Shown piece by piece: positions 34,037 through 42,540 of a DNA stretch of 52,999 bases. A program made the translations under genes and the position numbers. Positions within the stretch are counted from its first letter, which is position 1, and each line of letters opens with the position of its first letter. The DNA is from a bacterium (GTDB lineage Bacteria > Verrucomicrobiota > Verrucomicrobiia > Limisphaerales > UBA11358), in assembly GCA_021813325.1 (NCBI GenBank), contig JAKALA010000003.1, positions 125,114 to 178,112 on the forward strand. Reading direction: 5' to 3'. Under the pieces are notes generated by a model, which worked only from the letters and a program-made list of their open reading frames with translations, was not told the origin of the DNA and did not search any database.

Positions 34037-34476
34037 CCACGACTGGCCCGCATTCAAAGACTGAGATAAATACTGTTCGCATTGCCATCCCCGTTTCGAA
34101 TGGTCGTTTGCATGGGCACTTCGGGGGTTGCCGCGAGTTCATGCTGGTGGATGCAGACACGCAGAGTCTGACGGTTTCGGCCACGCAGACTTTGCCCGCG
34201 CCTGCGCATACCCCCGGAGCGTTTCCCAAGTGGCTGCGGGAGCAAGGCGCGCGGGTGGTCATTGCCGGTGGCATTGGCCGGCGTGCGCTCGACATTTTTA
34301 CACTGCACGGCATCGTCGTCGTGGCTGGCGAGGTGAATGCCCGGGTGGAAGTGCTGGTGGCGGCCTATTTAGCTGGAATGCTGACCGGATCTCCAGTGGC
34401 GTGCGCCCATCACGGACAGCAGCATGACCACGAACATGAACATAACCACGACCACTGCGCCCCGCATGATCATTGA
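34033..34476 (+). CDS. NifX/NifB-type domain protein with His-rich tail
   Basis: A 147-residue protein of the same PF02579-type fold: VRIAIPVSNGRLHGHFGGCR at about residue 15, then WLREQGARVVIAGGIGRRAL. The GHFG motif is the cofactor/metal contact in small family members. The C-terminal 25 residues are rich in His and Asp (AHHGQQHDHEHEHNHDH), a metal-buffering tail typical of Ni/Zn/Co handling proteins. It is translationally coupled to the preceding paralogue by an ATGA overlap and followed 41 bp later by the ZIP transporter. The pair may form a heterodimer. Confidence 0.85.
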   Translation: MTTTGPHSKTEINTVRIAIPVSNGRLHGHFGGCREFMLVDADTQSLTVSATQTLPAPAHTPGAFPKWLREQGARVVIAGGIGRRALDIFTLHGIVVVAGEVNARVEVLVAAYLAGMLTGSPVACAHHGQQHDHEHEHNHDHCAPHDH

Positions 34477-34517
34477 ACCGGTGGGGGCCAGGTTGATTTT
34501 GGCCAACGAGTTCGAAC

Positions 34518-35447
34518 ATGAATACTCCGCCGCCTTCTTCCATTAGTTGGCTGATCGTTTACTGTATGTTGGCCTTGGTGGCGGCATTGGCAGGTGGCGC
34601 TCTGCCCACAGTAATCAAGCTGACGCACGCGCGGCTGCAAATCGCCATCAGCTTTGTCGCCGGTCTAATGTTGGGGCTGGCTCTGCTGGGCTTCTTGCCC
34701 CATGCCGCTCGCGAACTGCCTTCCGCTCAAACCGCCACCACCTGGTTGTTGCTGGGGTTTCTGTTGATGTTTTTTCTCCAGCGATTTCTGCCTTTTCATC
34801 ACCACGATGTCGCCGAGGGCAGCCCGGTGGAACCCTGCGGCCACACGCACTCGCTGGCCGAACGCTCGGCGCGGGGACTGAGCTGGCTGGGTGTGGCGGC
34901 GGGGTTTTCGCTGCATTCCATTTTTGATGGTCTGGCCATGGCGGCGGCGGTTTCGTCTGACGCGCATCATCCGGGCGGCTCACTCGGCTTGGGCGCGGCC
35001 TTGGCGGTCATTTTGCACAAGCCGTTTGGCGCCCTGGCCATTGTCACGCTGATGGCTTCCAGCGGCTCATCGCGTTCCGCGCAGTGGCTGGTCAACTTGG
35101 CGTTTGCCCTGGTGACGCCGGTGGGCGCCTTGCTGTTTTACCTCGGGGCGGAATCCTGGGCTTTTGAACATCCCGCTTGGCTGGCCTACGCTTTGGCCGG
35201 ATGCGCGGGAACTTTTCTTTGCATTGCCTGCGCCGATCTGCTGCCGGAACTGCAATTTCACCGGCATGACCGGATCAAACTTTCGCTCGCTTTGTTGCTT
35301 GGGCTGGCCCTGGCCGTGTTGATCACCCGATTTGGCCATGCCGAACCTGAGCATTCTGCCGAACCTCATGCCAGCTTGCGATCGGCAATGAGCGCCGCCA
35401 TCGCGGGGAAAGATTGTAACTTTTTCCCGCTTCAAGTCTCAGTTTGA
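34518..35447 (+). CDS. ZIP-family metal transporter
   Basis: A 309-residue membrane protein with about eight helices. Helix IV and V metal site motifs are seen: HSIFDGLAMAAAV near residue 134 and VILHKPFGALAIV near 166 (the usual HxxxE is HKPFG here). A His-rich loop (RFLPFHHHDVAEG, CGHTH) sits between helices III and IV. Together with the His-rich NifX-like protein just upstream, it suggests metal delivery (Zn, Fe, Mn or Ni) for this locus. The operon continues 10 bp later with the flavoprotein. Confidence 0.85.
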   Translation: MNTPPPSSISWLIVYCMLALVAALAGGALPTVIKLTHARLQIAISFVAGLMLGLALLGFLPHAARELPSAQTATTWLLLGFLLMFFLQRFLPFHHHDVAEGSPVEPCGHTHSLAERSARGLSWLGVAAGFSLHSIFDGLAMAAAVSSDAHHPGGSLGLGAALAVILHKPFGALAIVTLMASSGSSRSAQWLVNLAFALVTPVGALLFYLGAESWAFEHPAWLAYALAGCAGTFLCIACADLLPELQFHRHDRIKLSLALLLGLALAVLITRFGHAEPEHSAEPHASLRSAMSAAIAGKDCNFFPLQVSV

Positions 35448-35457
35448 TTACCAACGA

Positions 35458-37134
35458 ATGGATTTTGCCATGGAACGAAAACGAATTGTCATTGTTGGCG
35501 GGGTCGCGGCGGGCGCCAGTGCCGCCGCCCGCGCCCGTCGCCGGTCGGAAGCCGCTGAAATTGTGCTGATTGAGCGCGGACCGGATGTGTCTTTCGCGAA
35601 CTGCGGTCTGCCGTATTTCATCGGCGGCGAGATCAAGCAGCGCGAGGCGCTCGCGGTGCAGACACCGCAGACGCTCAAAGCGATGCTCGCCTTGGACGTG
35701 CGCACGAGCACCGAAGCGATGGCGATAGATCGTGCCGGCAAACGGGTGCATATCCGTTCGCTCGCCAGCGGCACTGAAGCCTGGCTGGCGTATGACCGTT
35801 TGATTCTGGCGCCGGGAGCCGTGCCGGTGCGGCCACCGCTGCCGGGCATTGATGATCCGCGCATTTTCACGCTGCGTTCCTTGGCGGACATGGACCGGAT
35901 TAAAGCGGCGGCGGCCAGCGCCCGGCGCATTGCCGTGATCGGCGCGGGCTTCATCGGTTTGGAAATGGCCGAACAATTTGTGCATCTCGGCAAGCAGGTC
36001 GCTTTGATTGAAATGCTGAATCAAATTTTGCCGCCGCTCGACCGGCCCATGACGATGCTGATGGAAGACGAGCTTAAACGACGCGGCGTGGAATTGATCG
36101 TGAACGACGGCATTGAAAGTTTTGCCGCCGAAAATACTTTGACATGCCGGCTGAAATCAGGCCGCACAGTGTCGGCGGATTTGGTGGTGTTGAGCATCGG
36201 CGTGCGGCCGGACACGGCGCTGGCCAAGGCGGCCGGGCTGGAACTCGGCCCGCGCGGTCACATTCGCGTGAATGGTTTCATGCAAACCAGCGATCCGGAA
36301 ATTTACGCCGCCGGCGATGCCGTGGAAGTGAAAGATTTGTTGACCGGCGAACCAACGGCGGTTCCGCTGGGCGGCCCCGCCAATCGTCAGGGACGTCTGG
36401 CGGCTGATCATATTTTTCATCCCGAGCAAACCCAGCCCTACACCGGCGCGCTGGGCACGGCCATTGTGCGGGCTTTCGACATTGCCGCCGGACTGACCGG
36501 CTGGTCGGAAAAGCGGCTCCAAGCCGCGAAGCGCGCCTATCGCACCGTGACGGTGAATGACAATCATCATGCGGGCTATTATCCGGGCGCGAAGCCCATG
36601 TTGCTCAAATTGCTTTGGGAACCGGCCACGGGCCGGGTGCTCGGCGCGCAGGCCACCGGTTTTCTCGGCGTGGACAAACGGCTCGATGTGCTGGCCACGG
36701 CGATTGCCGGCGGCATGACGATTGATGATCTGGCACAACTGGAGTTGTCCTATGCGCCGCCATTTGGTTCGGCCAAGGACATCGTTAATCTTGCCGCGTT
36801 TACCGCCATCAACGCGCGGGATGGTTTGGTGACTCCGGTTGACGCGATTCCCGATGATCCGAGCATTCAAGTGGTGGATACGCGTCCCGCCCCGCTTGCG
36901 CAGGCGCATCCGTTGACCCAAGTGCGGGCCATCAATATCCCGCTGGCGGCTCTGCGACAACGACTCGGTGAACTGGACCGGAATCGTCCCGTAGTCACGG
37001 TTTGCGCCTTCGGCAAGACCGCCTATTTCGCCGCGCGGATATTGGCTCAAAACGGATTTAACGTGTCCACGCTGACCGGCGGCATTCGCGCGCATTTTGA
37101 TCCGCGGACGCCGGCCAAATTGCCCACGCCTTGA
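35458..37134 (+). CDS. CoA-disulfide reductase-like flavoprotein with rhodanese domain
   Basis: A 558-residue FAD/NAD(P)-dependent pyridine nucleotide-disulfide oxidoreductase. The FAD-binding VGGVAAGASAAARARR lies near 12-27, the single-cysteine active site SFANCGLPYFIGG uses Cys49, the NAD-binding IAVIGAGFIGLEMAE is near 160, and the FAD contact EIYAAGDAVEV is near 285. A C-terminal rhodanese-like domain (about 460-550) has VCAFGKTAYFA, with Cys516 in the active loop. Relatives reduce CoA disulfide, CoA persulfide or polysulfide. This places sulfur or persulfide chemistry in the locus. A second start, ATG 35470, is possible. Confidence 0.9.
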   Translation: MDFAMERKRIVIVGGVAAGASAAARARRRSEAAEIVLIERGPDVSFANCGLPYFIGGEIKQREALAVQTPQTLKAMLALDVRTSTEAMAIDRAGKRVHIRSLASGTEAWLAYDRLILAPGAVPVRPPLPGIDDPRIFTLRSLADMDRIKAAAASARRIAVIGAGFIGLEMAEQFVHLGKQVALIEMLNQILPPLDRPMTMLMEDELKRRGVELIVNDGIESFAAENTLTCRLKSGRTVSADLVVLSIGVRPDTALAKAAGLELGPRGHIRVNGFMQTSDPEIYAAGDAVEVKDLLTGEPTAVPLGGPANRQGRLAADHIFHPEQTQPYTGALGTAIVRAFDIAAGLTGWSEKRLQAAKRAYRTVTVNDNHHAGYYPGAKPMLLKLLWEPATGRVLGAQATGFLGVDKRLDVLATAIAGGMTIDDLAQLELSYAPPFGSAKDIVNLAAFTAINARDGLVTPVDAIPDDPSIQVVDTRPAPLAQAHPLTQVRAINIPLAALRQRLGELDRNRPVVTVCAFGKTAYFAARILAQNGFNVSTLTGGIRAHFDPRTPAKLPTP

Positions 37135-37146
37135 ACGAATAAATTA

Positions 37147-37500
37147 ATGAAACAAACCGCCCTCAAAGTGTTTCGTCAGCCGCCGGAGCGGCTGAACTGT
37201 GCGCAATCCGTGCTCCATGCCTGGCGCGAGGTTTCCGGGAAAGCATCGCTGGCCGTCGCCGATCTGAAACCGTTTGGTGGCGGGCGCGCGCCGGAAGGAT
37301 TATGCGGCGCGTTGCATGCCGCTTGTTTGATTGCACCGGATCGGGCCGATGCCTTGAAGACGGCGTTCGCCGCGCGCGTGGGTTCGTTGTATTGCCGCGA
37401 ATTGCGGCGCGCGGGGAAAAATCCTTGTGACGTGTGTGTAGCTCACGCCGCCGATTTGTTGGCTTCGGCGGCTGGCGAAACCACTTCGATGGCCGCATGA
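37147..37500 (+). CDS. C_GCAxxG_C_C family redox protein
   Basis: A 117-residue cytosolic protein with the family cysteine pattern: Cys18 in LNCAQSV, Cys53 in EGLCGALHAACL (GCAxxG-like motif GLCGALHA), Cys83 in SLYCREL, and Cys94/Cys97 in NPCDVCV. The family is often found beside redox and oxidoreductase genes but has no established biochemical function; Fe-S or metal binding is suspected. It starts 13 bp after the flavoprotein and overlaps the membrane thioredoxin gene by four bases (ATGA). Confidence 0.85.
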   Translation: MKQTALKVFRQPPERLNCAQSVLHAWREVSGKASLAVADLKPFGGGRAPEGLCGALHAACLIAPDRADALKTAFAARVGSLYCRELRRAGKNPCDVCVAHAADLLASAAGETTSMAA

Positions 37501-38048
37501 CGCTTTCCTTGCTCATTTATCTGCTGGCGGGGGCCGGGATTGGCGCGGCGGTCGGGCACTTCAACCGCTGCAAATCCGGAGCCTGTCCGCTGACGGCGAA
37601 CTGGCGGCGCGGGGCTTTGTATGGCGCGGCCCTCAGTCTGGCTTTCTATGTGGTGGCCGGTCGGGGCAATGATCCGGCCATGAACCGTTCCACCGCCAAC
37701 GTGAAACACATTACCGAGTCCGAATTCGCTTCGGAAGTCACGCAATCTCCCGTGCCGGTAGTCATTGATTTTTACGCAACCTGGTGCGGGCCTTGCCGGC
37801 AAATGGCGCCTATCACCGAGCGATTGGCCGATCATTTCGCGGGAAAAATCAAATTTGTCAAAGTGAATGTGGATGAATCGCCCAATCTGGCCAGACAGTT
37901 CCAGGTCGAAGGCATTCCCGCCCTGATTTTTGTGCGGCAGGGCGAGGCGGTGGGCAGTTCGATTGGCGTGGTGGACGAAACGTTTTTGGGCGAGCGACTG
38001 GCGCAGGTGTTTTCCCTGAAGCCTCAAGCCGAGGCCGCTGCCCCATGA
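37497..38048 (+). CDS. Membrane-anchored thioredoxin with DUF6132-like N-terminus
   Basis: The ATG at 37497, coupled by ATGA to the previous stop, gives 183 residues; the longer ORF from 37434 lies inside the neighbour gene and is rejected. Residues 1-60 hold two hydrophobic helices around FNRCKSGACPLTANWRRGAL (Cys25 and Cys30), the DUF6132 pattern. Residues about 70-175 form a thioredoxin fold with WCGPC at 96-100 and the cis-Pro region EGIPALIF. The fusion places a thiol reductant at the membrane, possibly relaying electrons to the thiol chemistry of the flavoprotein or the cytochrome. Its 3' end overlaps the convergent LysR gene by 25 bases. Confidence 0.85.
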   Translation: MTLSLLIYLLAGAGIGAAVGHFNRCKSGACPLTANWRRGALYGAALSLAFYVVAGRGNDPAMNRSTANVKHITESEFASEVTQSPVPVVIDFYATWCGPCRQMAPITERLADHFAGKIKFVKVNVDESPNLARQFQVEGIPALIFVRQGEAVGSSIGVVDETFLGERLAQVFSLKPQAEAAAP

Positions 38049-38929
38049 GCGCATTGCGCCGTCAACACCTTCAAAAATTCGGCCTGCGCGGGGCTGGCAC
38101 TGCGGCCCCGGAGACGTTGCAGATGGAGCGGACGGCGAATGGTCAGGTCTTTCAGGGAAATGATTCCCAACGAGCCGGTGGAAATTTCCAGCCCGATGAT
38201 CAGGCGCGAAACGATCGCCAGACCCATTCCGGTGGCGACCAGATTTTTGATGGCTTCCGGACTGGCCAGCGACAACAGCGGCTTGATTTTGAAGCCCTGT
38301 CGTCGCAACGCTTTTTCCACCACGGCGCGTGTGCCCGAACCTTCCTCGCGCAACAGCATCGGTTCGCGGCAAAACTCCCGCAGCGTCACAATTTTCTTTT
38401 GCAACAGCGGATGGCCCGTGGGCGCAATGGGCACCAGTTCATCGCGGAAAAACACTTCGGACTCCAGCTCCTCCGATTCCAATGGGCCTTCCGTCAAGCC
38501 GACTTCGATGGCGCCTTCCAGCAGGGCGCGTTGAATGCGGTGCGTGTTGGCGATCTCCAATTGCAATTCAATGTCCGGAAATTGCCGGTGAAATTCCGCC
38601 ACCACTGTTGGCAGCAGATAGCCGCCAATCGTCAGGCTCGCCCCGATGGCCAGCCGCCCGCGTTTCAAGCCCCGGAATTCTTCAATCGCCCGCACGGCGT
38701 CCCGCTCCAGCGCCCGCCAGCGGTGGGCGTAGTCCGCAAGGATTCTGCCCGCCTCGGTCAGGCGGCAGCCGCGCGGCAGCCGTTCGAGCAATTGCACGCC
38801 CAACGCGCCCTCCAATTCCGCAATCTGCTTGGAAACCGCCGGCTGGCTGACCCGCGCCGACGTCGCGCCCCGGCTGATGCTGCCGGCCTGGGCCACCGCT
38901 TGAAACAAGGCGAGATGATTCCGGTTCAT
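38024..38929 (-). CDS. LysR-family transcriptional regulator (YeiE/CysB-like)
   Basis: A 301-residue LysR regulator. The N-terminal winged helix reads LALFQAVAQAGSISRGATSA, then RVSQPAVSKQIAELEGALGV; the C-terminal effector domain starts near 88 (GRLAIGASLTIGGYLLP). It is divergent from the YeiH-like gene, the arrangement known for yeiE/yeiH. A dyad with T-N11-A lies between them (38930-38950), fitting autoregulation plus control of yeiH. The effector is unknown; sulfite is known for YeiE. Confidence 0.92.
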   Translation of the reverse strand: MNRNHLALFQAVAQAGSISRGATSARVSQPAVSKQIAELEGALGVQLLERLPRGCRLTEAGRILADYAHRWRALERDAVRAIEEFRGLKRGRLAIGASLTIGGYLLPTVVAEFHRQFPDIELQLEIANTHRIQRALLEGAIEVGLTEGPLESEELESEVFFRDELVPIAPTGHPLLQKKIVTLREFCREPMLLREEGSGTRAVVEKALRRQGFKIKPLLSLASPEAIKNLVATGMGLAIVSRLIIGLEISTGSLGIISLKDLTIRRPLHLQRLRGRSASPAQAEFLKVLTAQCAHGAAASA

Positions 38930-38950
38930 GCCATAACCTTAGACTATGGC
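38930..38950 (+). promoter_or_regulatory. LysR-type operator between lysR and yeiH
   Basis: GCCATA-N9-TATGGC, a perfect six-base-arm dyad containing the T-N11-A core of LysR binding sites (ATA-N9-TAT). It directly abuts the LysR start codon and lies 57 bp before the YeiH start. Confidence 0.7.
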
Positions 38951-38997
38951 AGGCATAGAAACAATGTCTTTGTGGAATGTTTAAAACCGCCGATGAT

Positions 38998-39002
38998 GGA
39001 GG
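38998..39002 (+). promoter_or_regulatory. Ribosome binding site fixing the YeiH start
   Basis: GGAGG lies four bases before ATG 39007. It favours this start over the in-frame ATG at 38977, which has no such element. Confidence 0.7.
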
Positions 39003-39006
39003 CATC

Positions 39007-40032
39007 ATGAATGTGACCACATCTCATCTTTCCGGGAATACCGGATTTCCGCTGCCTGAAAGCGCGCAAAAAACATTACTTGTCATCACGGCCGGCGCGT
39101 TGCTGCTGTGGGGGTCGCCGCCGGTCGCGTTGCTGGCGGGCATCGGTTTCGCCCTGTTGATTGGCCAGCCGCTGGCGGGCAAGGGCCACCGCTTGAGCAA
39201 ATGGCTGCTTCAGTTTTGTGTTGTTCTGCTCGGTTTTGGCATGAACCTGCCGGAAGTGCTGCGGTTGGGTTTGCACGGATCGTTGTTTGCCGCCGTATCC
39301 ATTGCCGCGACTTTGGGGCTGGGCTACTGGCTGGGAAAACGGGCCGGTTTGGACCGCAACACCAGCACGTTGATTTCAGCCGGCACGGCGATTTGCGGCG
39401 GCTCGGCCATCGCGGCGGTCAGTTCGGTCATCGCCGCATCGGATGCGGAAATTGCGGTGTCCATCGGCACGGTCTTTTTGCTGAACGCTGTGGCGTTGTA
39501 TTTTTTCCCCATCGCCGGGCATCTGCTGCACTTGAGTCAGGGACAATTTGGTTTATGGGCCGGCATCGCCATTCATGATATTTCATCGGTGGTGGGAGCG
39601 GGGTTGAGTTACGGCCCCGATGCCTTGAGCACGGCCACGGCGGTAAAATTGTCGCGCACTTTGTGGATCGTGCCGTTGACGCTGGCGCTGGCGTTGCATT
39701 TAGGGCAACGGCGTCGGAATCAGCCGGACGATAAGCAGGAGGCGGCGCCGCGCGCAAAGCGTCTCAAAATTACCGTTCCCTGGTTTATCGGTTTGTTTTT
39801 GCTGGCCTCGCTGTTGCGCAGCTATGTTCCCGTCATTGCCGTGTGGTCGCCGGATATCTCGGCGGTGGCCCGGCGCGGGATGGTCCTAGTGCTTTTTTTG
39901 ATTGGCACCTCGCTTTCTGTGCGGGCGTTGCGGGTGGTGGGCTGGCGAACGGTGGCGGTGGGCTTGGCCTTGTGGCTGTTCATCAGCGCGGGTTCGTTGC
40001 TGGCCATTTGCGGTTGGCATTTGAGTTCCTGA
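39007..40032 (+). CDS. yeiH: YeiH-family putative sulfate exporter
   Basis: A 341-residue polytopic membrane protein of the YeiH/conserved hypothetical 698 family (about ten helices). Family blocks are LLGFGMNLPEVLRLGL near residue 70, STLISAGTAICGGSAIAAVS near 115, and WAGIAIHDISSVVGAG near 180. Annotated as a putative sulfate exporter; the role is not firmly established. Divergent LysR control and the neighbouring sulfur-type flavoprotein make a link to sulfur oxyanion stress plausible. Start fixed by GGAGG. Confidence 0.88.
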   Translation: MNVTTSHLSGNTGFPLPESAQKTLLVITAGALLLWGSPPVALLAGIGFALLIGQPLAGKGHRLSKWLLQFCVVLLGFGMNLPEVLRLGLHGSLFAAVSIAATLGLGYWLGKRAGLDRNTSTLISAGTAICGGSAIAAVSSVIAASDAEIAVSIGTVFLLNAVALYFFPIAGHLLHLSQGQFGLWAGIAIHDISSVVGAGLSYGPDALSTATAVKLSRTLWIVPLTLALALHLGQRRRNQPDDKQEAAPRAKRLKITVPWFIGLFLLASLLRSYVPVIAVWSPDISAVARRGMVLVLFLIGTSLSVRALRVVGWRTVAVGLALWLFISAGSLLAICGWHLSS

Positions 40033-40147
40033 GGTTTGGCTAAAATCTATGGCTGCTAGTGAAATTAAGTAAAACCAATAACTTATCCGGCCAGTAAAAA
40101 AACGTTTGGCAATGAGGCGTTTTCATTGAATTGTAATCCCTGACATT

Positions 40148-41509
40148 ATGGATATCCTGACTCTTTCTCGAATCCAGTTTGGCGCGACGATCGCGTTTCA
40201 CTATATCTATCCTCCCCTGAGCATCGGTCTGGGCATCATGCTGGTCTTGATGGAGGGGGCCTGGCTCAAAACTGGCAACGCCATCTATCATCAAATGGCG
40301 CGATTCTGGACCAAGGTGTTTGCGCTCACCTTCGCCATCGGCGTGGCCACGGGGATTGTGATGGAGTTTGAATTCGGCACGAACTGGGCCACCTATTCAC
40401 GCTTTGTCGGCGACGTCTTTGGCAGCGCGCTGGCGGCGGAAGGCATTTTCGCATTTTTCCTGGAATCAGGGTTTCTGGCAGTGCTGCTGTTTGGCTGGGA
40501 CAAAGTAGGCCGCAAAGTTCACTTCTTTTCCACCTGCATGGTGGCGCTGGGCGCGCACTTCAGCGCCTTGTGGATCATCGTGGCCAATTCGTGGATGCAG
40601 ACGCCCGCCGGTTACAAACTGGTTGAACACAATGGGGTGATGCGCGCCGAAATCACGGATTTTTGGAAGCTGGTTTTCAATCCTTCCACGGTGGACCGGC
40701 TGTGCCATACCGTCAGCGGCGCATGGTGCACCGGGGCGTTTTTGGTAGTGAGCGTCAGCGCGTGGTATTTGCTGAAGGGCAAACACGTTGAATTTACCCG
40801 GAAATCGTTGAAACTGGGCCTGATCGTCGCGTTGGTCGCTTCGCTGCTGCAAGCTGTAACCGGTCATACCAGCGCGCAAAGCGTCGCCAAAAATCAGCCG
40901 GCCAAATTGGCGGCGTTCGAAGGACTTTATCAAACCTGTTCCAACGCGCCGCTCGTGCTGGCGGGTTATGTGGATGAGAAAAACCAGAAAGTGGTCGGCA
41001 TTGAGGTGCCCGGATTGTTGAGTTTCCTGGCGCACAATGATTTTCACGCCGAGGTCACCGGGCTGGATAAATTCAAACCCGAAGATCGTCCACCGGTGAC
41101 GCCATCCTTCCTATTCTTTCACGGCATGGTGGGCATCGGCTTCACACTGATTGCTGTCGCGGCGCTGGGTTTCCTCTATTTCCGCAAGGGCACCTTGCAC
41201 CAACGCCGCTGGCTGTTGTGGCTTCTGGTCTTCTCGGTGCTGGGACCGCAAATTGCCAATCAACTCGGCTGGTTCGCCGCTGAAGTAGGCCGGCAGCCGT
41301 GGCTGGTCTATGGACTGATGCGCACGCCGGAAGGCTTGTCGGCGGCCGTCAAGGCGAACGTCGTGCTCACGTCGCTGATCATGTTTACGTTTATCTATTT
41401 TCTGCTGTTTGCCGTGTTCATTTATTTGCTGAACGACAAGATCCAGCACGGGCCGCACGAAGATGACTTGATTCCGTCCGGCAAACTGGCGCTGCCCACC
41501 AAAAACTAA
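40148..41509 (+). CDS. cydA: Cytochrome bd ubiquinol oxidase subunit I
   Basis: A 453-residue membrane subunit of the high-affinity terminal oxidase. The N-terminal [20 protein letters not shown] carries haem ligand His18. [20 protein letters not shown] follows with [14 protein letters not shown], and the quinol region ends with [14 protein letters not shown]. The conserved [20 protein letters not shown] comes later. The Q loop is short (about [18 protein letters not shown]), so this is the Q-short type. It oxidises quinol and reduces oxygen to water without proton pumping, suited to microaerobic conditions. cydB follows eight bases later. Confidence 0.97.
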   Translation: MDILTLSRIQFGATIAFHYIYPPLSIGLGIMLVLMEGAWLKTGNAIYHQMARFWTKVFALTFAIGVATGIVMEFEFGTNWATYSRFVGDVFGSALAAEGIFAFFLESGFLAVLLFGWDKVGRKVHFFSTCMVALGAHFSALWIIVANSWMQTPAGYKLVEHNGVMRAEITDFWKLVFNPSTVDRLCHTVSGAWCTGAFLVVSVSAWYLLKGKHVEFTRKSLKLGLIVALVASLLQAVTGHTSAQSVAKNQPAKLAAFEGLYQTCSNAPLVLAGYVDEKNQKVVGIEVPGLLSFLAHNDFHAEVTGLDKFKPEDRPPVTPSFLFFHGMVGIGFTLIAVAALGFLYFRKGTLHQRRWLLWLLVFSVLGPQIANQLGWFAAEVGRQPWLVYGLMRTPEGLSAAVKANVVLTSLIMFTFIYFLLFAVFIYLLNDKIQHGPHEDDLIPSGKLALPTKN

Positions 41510-41517
41510 TTTTCACC

Positions 41518-42540
41518 ATGCACCTCGACCTCAATACCATCTGGTTCATTCTCGTCGGCGTCCTGCTCACGGGTTATGCCGTGCTGGACGGATTTGATCT
41601 CGGCATCGGCGCGCTGCACCTGTTTGCCAACAAAGACGAAGAACGCCGCGTCATGCTGAATTCCATCGGGCCGGTTTGGGACGGCAACGAAGTCTGGCTC
41701 GTGACTGGCGGCGGTGCCTTGTTTGCCGCCTTTCCCAATGTTTACGCCACGGCGTTTTCGGGATTCTACCTGGCCCTGATGTTGTTGCTGGCAGCGCTGA
41801 TTTTCCGGGCGGTGGCGATTGAGTTCCGCAGCAAACGCCCCGAACGCTGGTGGCGGCAAATGTGGGATGTCAGCTTTTCCATCGGCAGTCTGGTGTCGGC
41901 GCTGCTGATTGGCACGGCGTTGGGCAACATTGCCTGGGGCGTGCCGATTGATGCGCACGGCGAATATGCCGGCAGTTTTCTGAGCCTGCTCACGCCGTAT
42001 CCATTGCTGGTGGGCATCACCACGGTGGCGCTGTTTATGATGCACGGCGCGATTTATGGCGTGTTGAAAACGGAGGGGGAACTGCACGACAAACTGCGCG
42101 TCTGGGCCATGCGCTGCATTATTTTCTTCGTGATTTCGGCGGTGACGCTGACCATGGCCACGCTGCTCTACGTGCCGCACATGGCGGCGCGCGTGCGGGA
42201 AACGCCGTGGCTGTTCAGCGTGGCGCTCCTCAACATGCTGGCCATTGCCAACATTCCCCGGGAATTTCATCACGGTCGGGACGGACGGGCATTTCTCTCG
42301 TCCTGCGCCACCATCATCACCCTCATGGCGCTGTTTGCATTGAACAGCTTCCCGAACATGATTTACAGCCTGCCCAATCCCGAAAACAGCCTGACGATTT
42401 ACAACGCGGCGTCCTCGCCCAAAACGCTGGAAATCATGCTGGTCATCGCCGGCATAGGCGTGCCGGTGGTCATCGCCTACACGGTATGTATCTACTGGAT
42501 ATTCCGGGGCAAGGTGAAGCTGGACCGGATGAGTTACTGA
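41518..42540 (+). CDS. cydB: Cytochrome bd ubiquinol oxidase subunit II
   Basis: A 340-residue partner of CydA with eight to nine helices. It shows the CydB opening WFILVGVLLTGYAVLDGFDL and the conserved IGPVWDGNEVWLVTGGGALF block. No cydX-like small subunit or cydCD genes are seen next to it. The stop overlaps the end of the small zinc-ribbon gene on the other strand by seven bases. Confidence 0.96.
   Translation: MHLDLNTIWFILVGVLLTGYAVLDGFDLGIGALHLFANKDEERRVMLNSIGPVWDGNEVWLVTGGGALFAAFPNVYATAFSGFYLALMLLLAALIFRAVAIEFRSKRPERWWRQMWDVSFSIGSLVSALLIGTALGNIAWGVPIDAHGEYAGSFLSLLTPYPLLVGITTVALFMMHGAIYGVLKTEGELHDKLRVWAMRCIIFFVISAVTLTMATLLYVPHMAARVRETPWLFSVALLNMLAIANIPREFHHGRDGRAFLSSCATIITLMALFALNSFPNMIYSLPNPENSLTIYNAASSPKTLEIMLVIAGIGVPVVIAYTVCIYWIFRGKVKLDRMSY

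Noticed and set aside
37434-37496. Longer start for the thioredoxin fusion
   Set aside because: It lies inside the C_GCAxxG_C_C gene; the ATG at 37497 with the ATGA coupling is far better.
40033-40147. Sigma-54 or FNR-type site before cydA
   Set aside because: TTTGGCAATGAGGCGTTTTC lacks GG-N10-GC, and no TTGAT-N4-ATCAA-like site is present.
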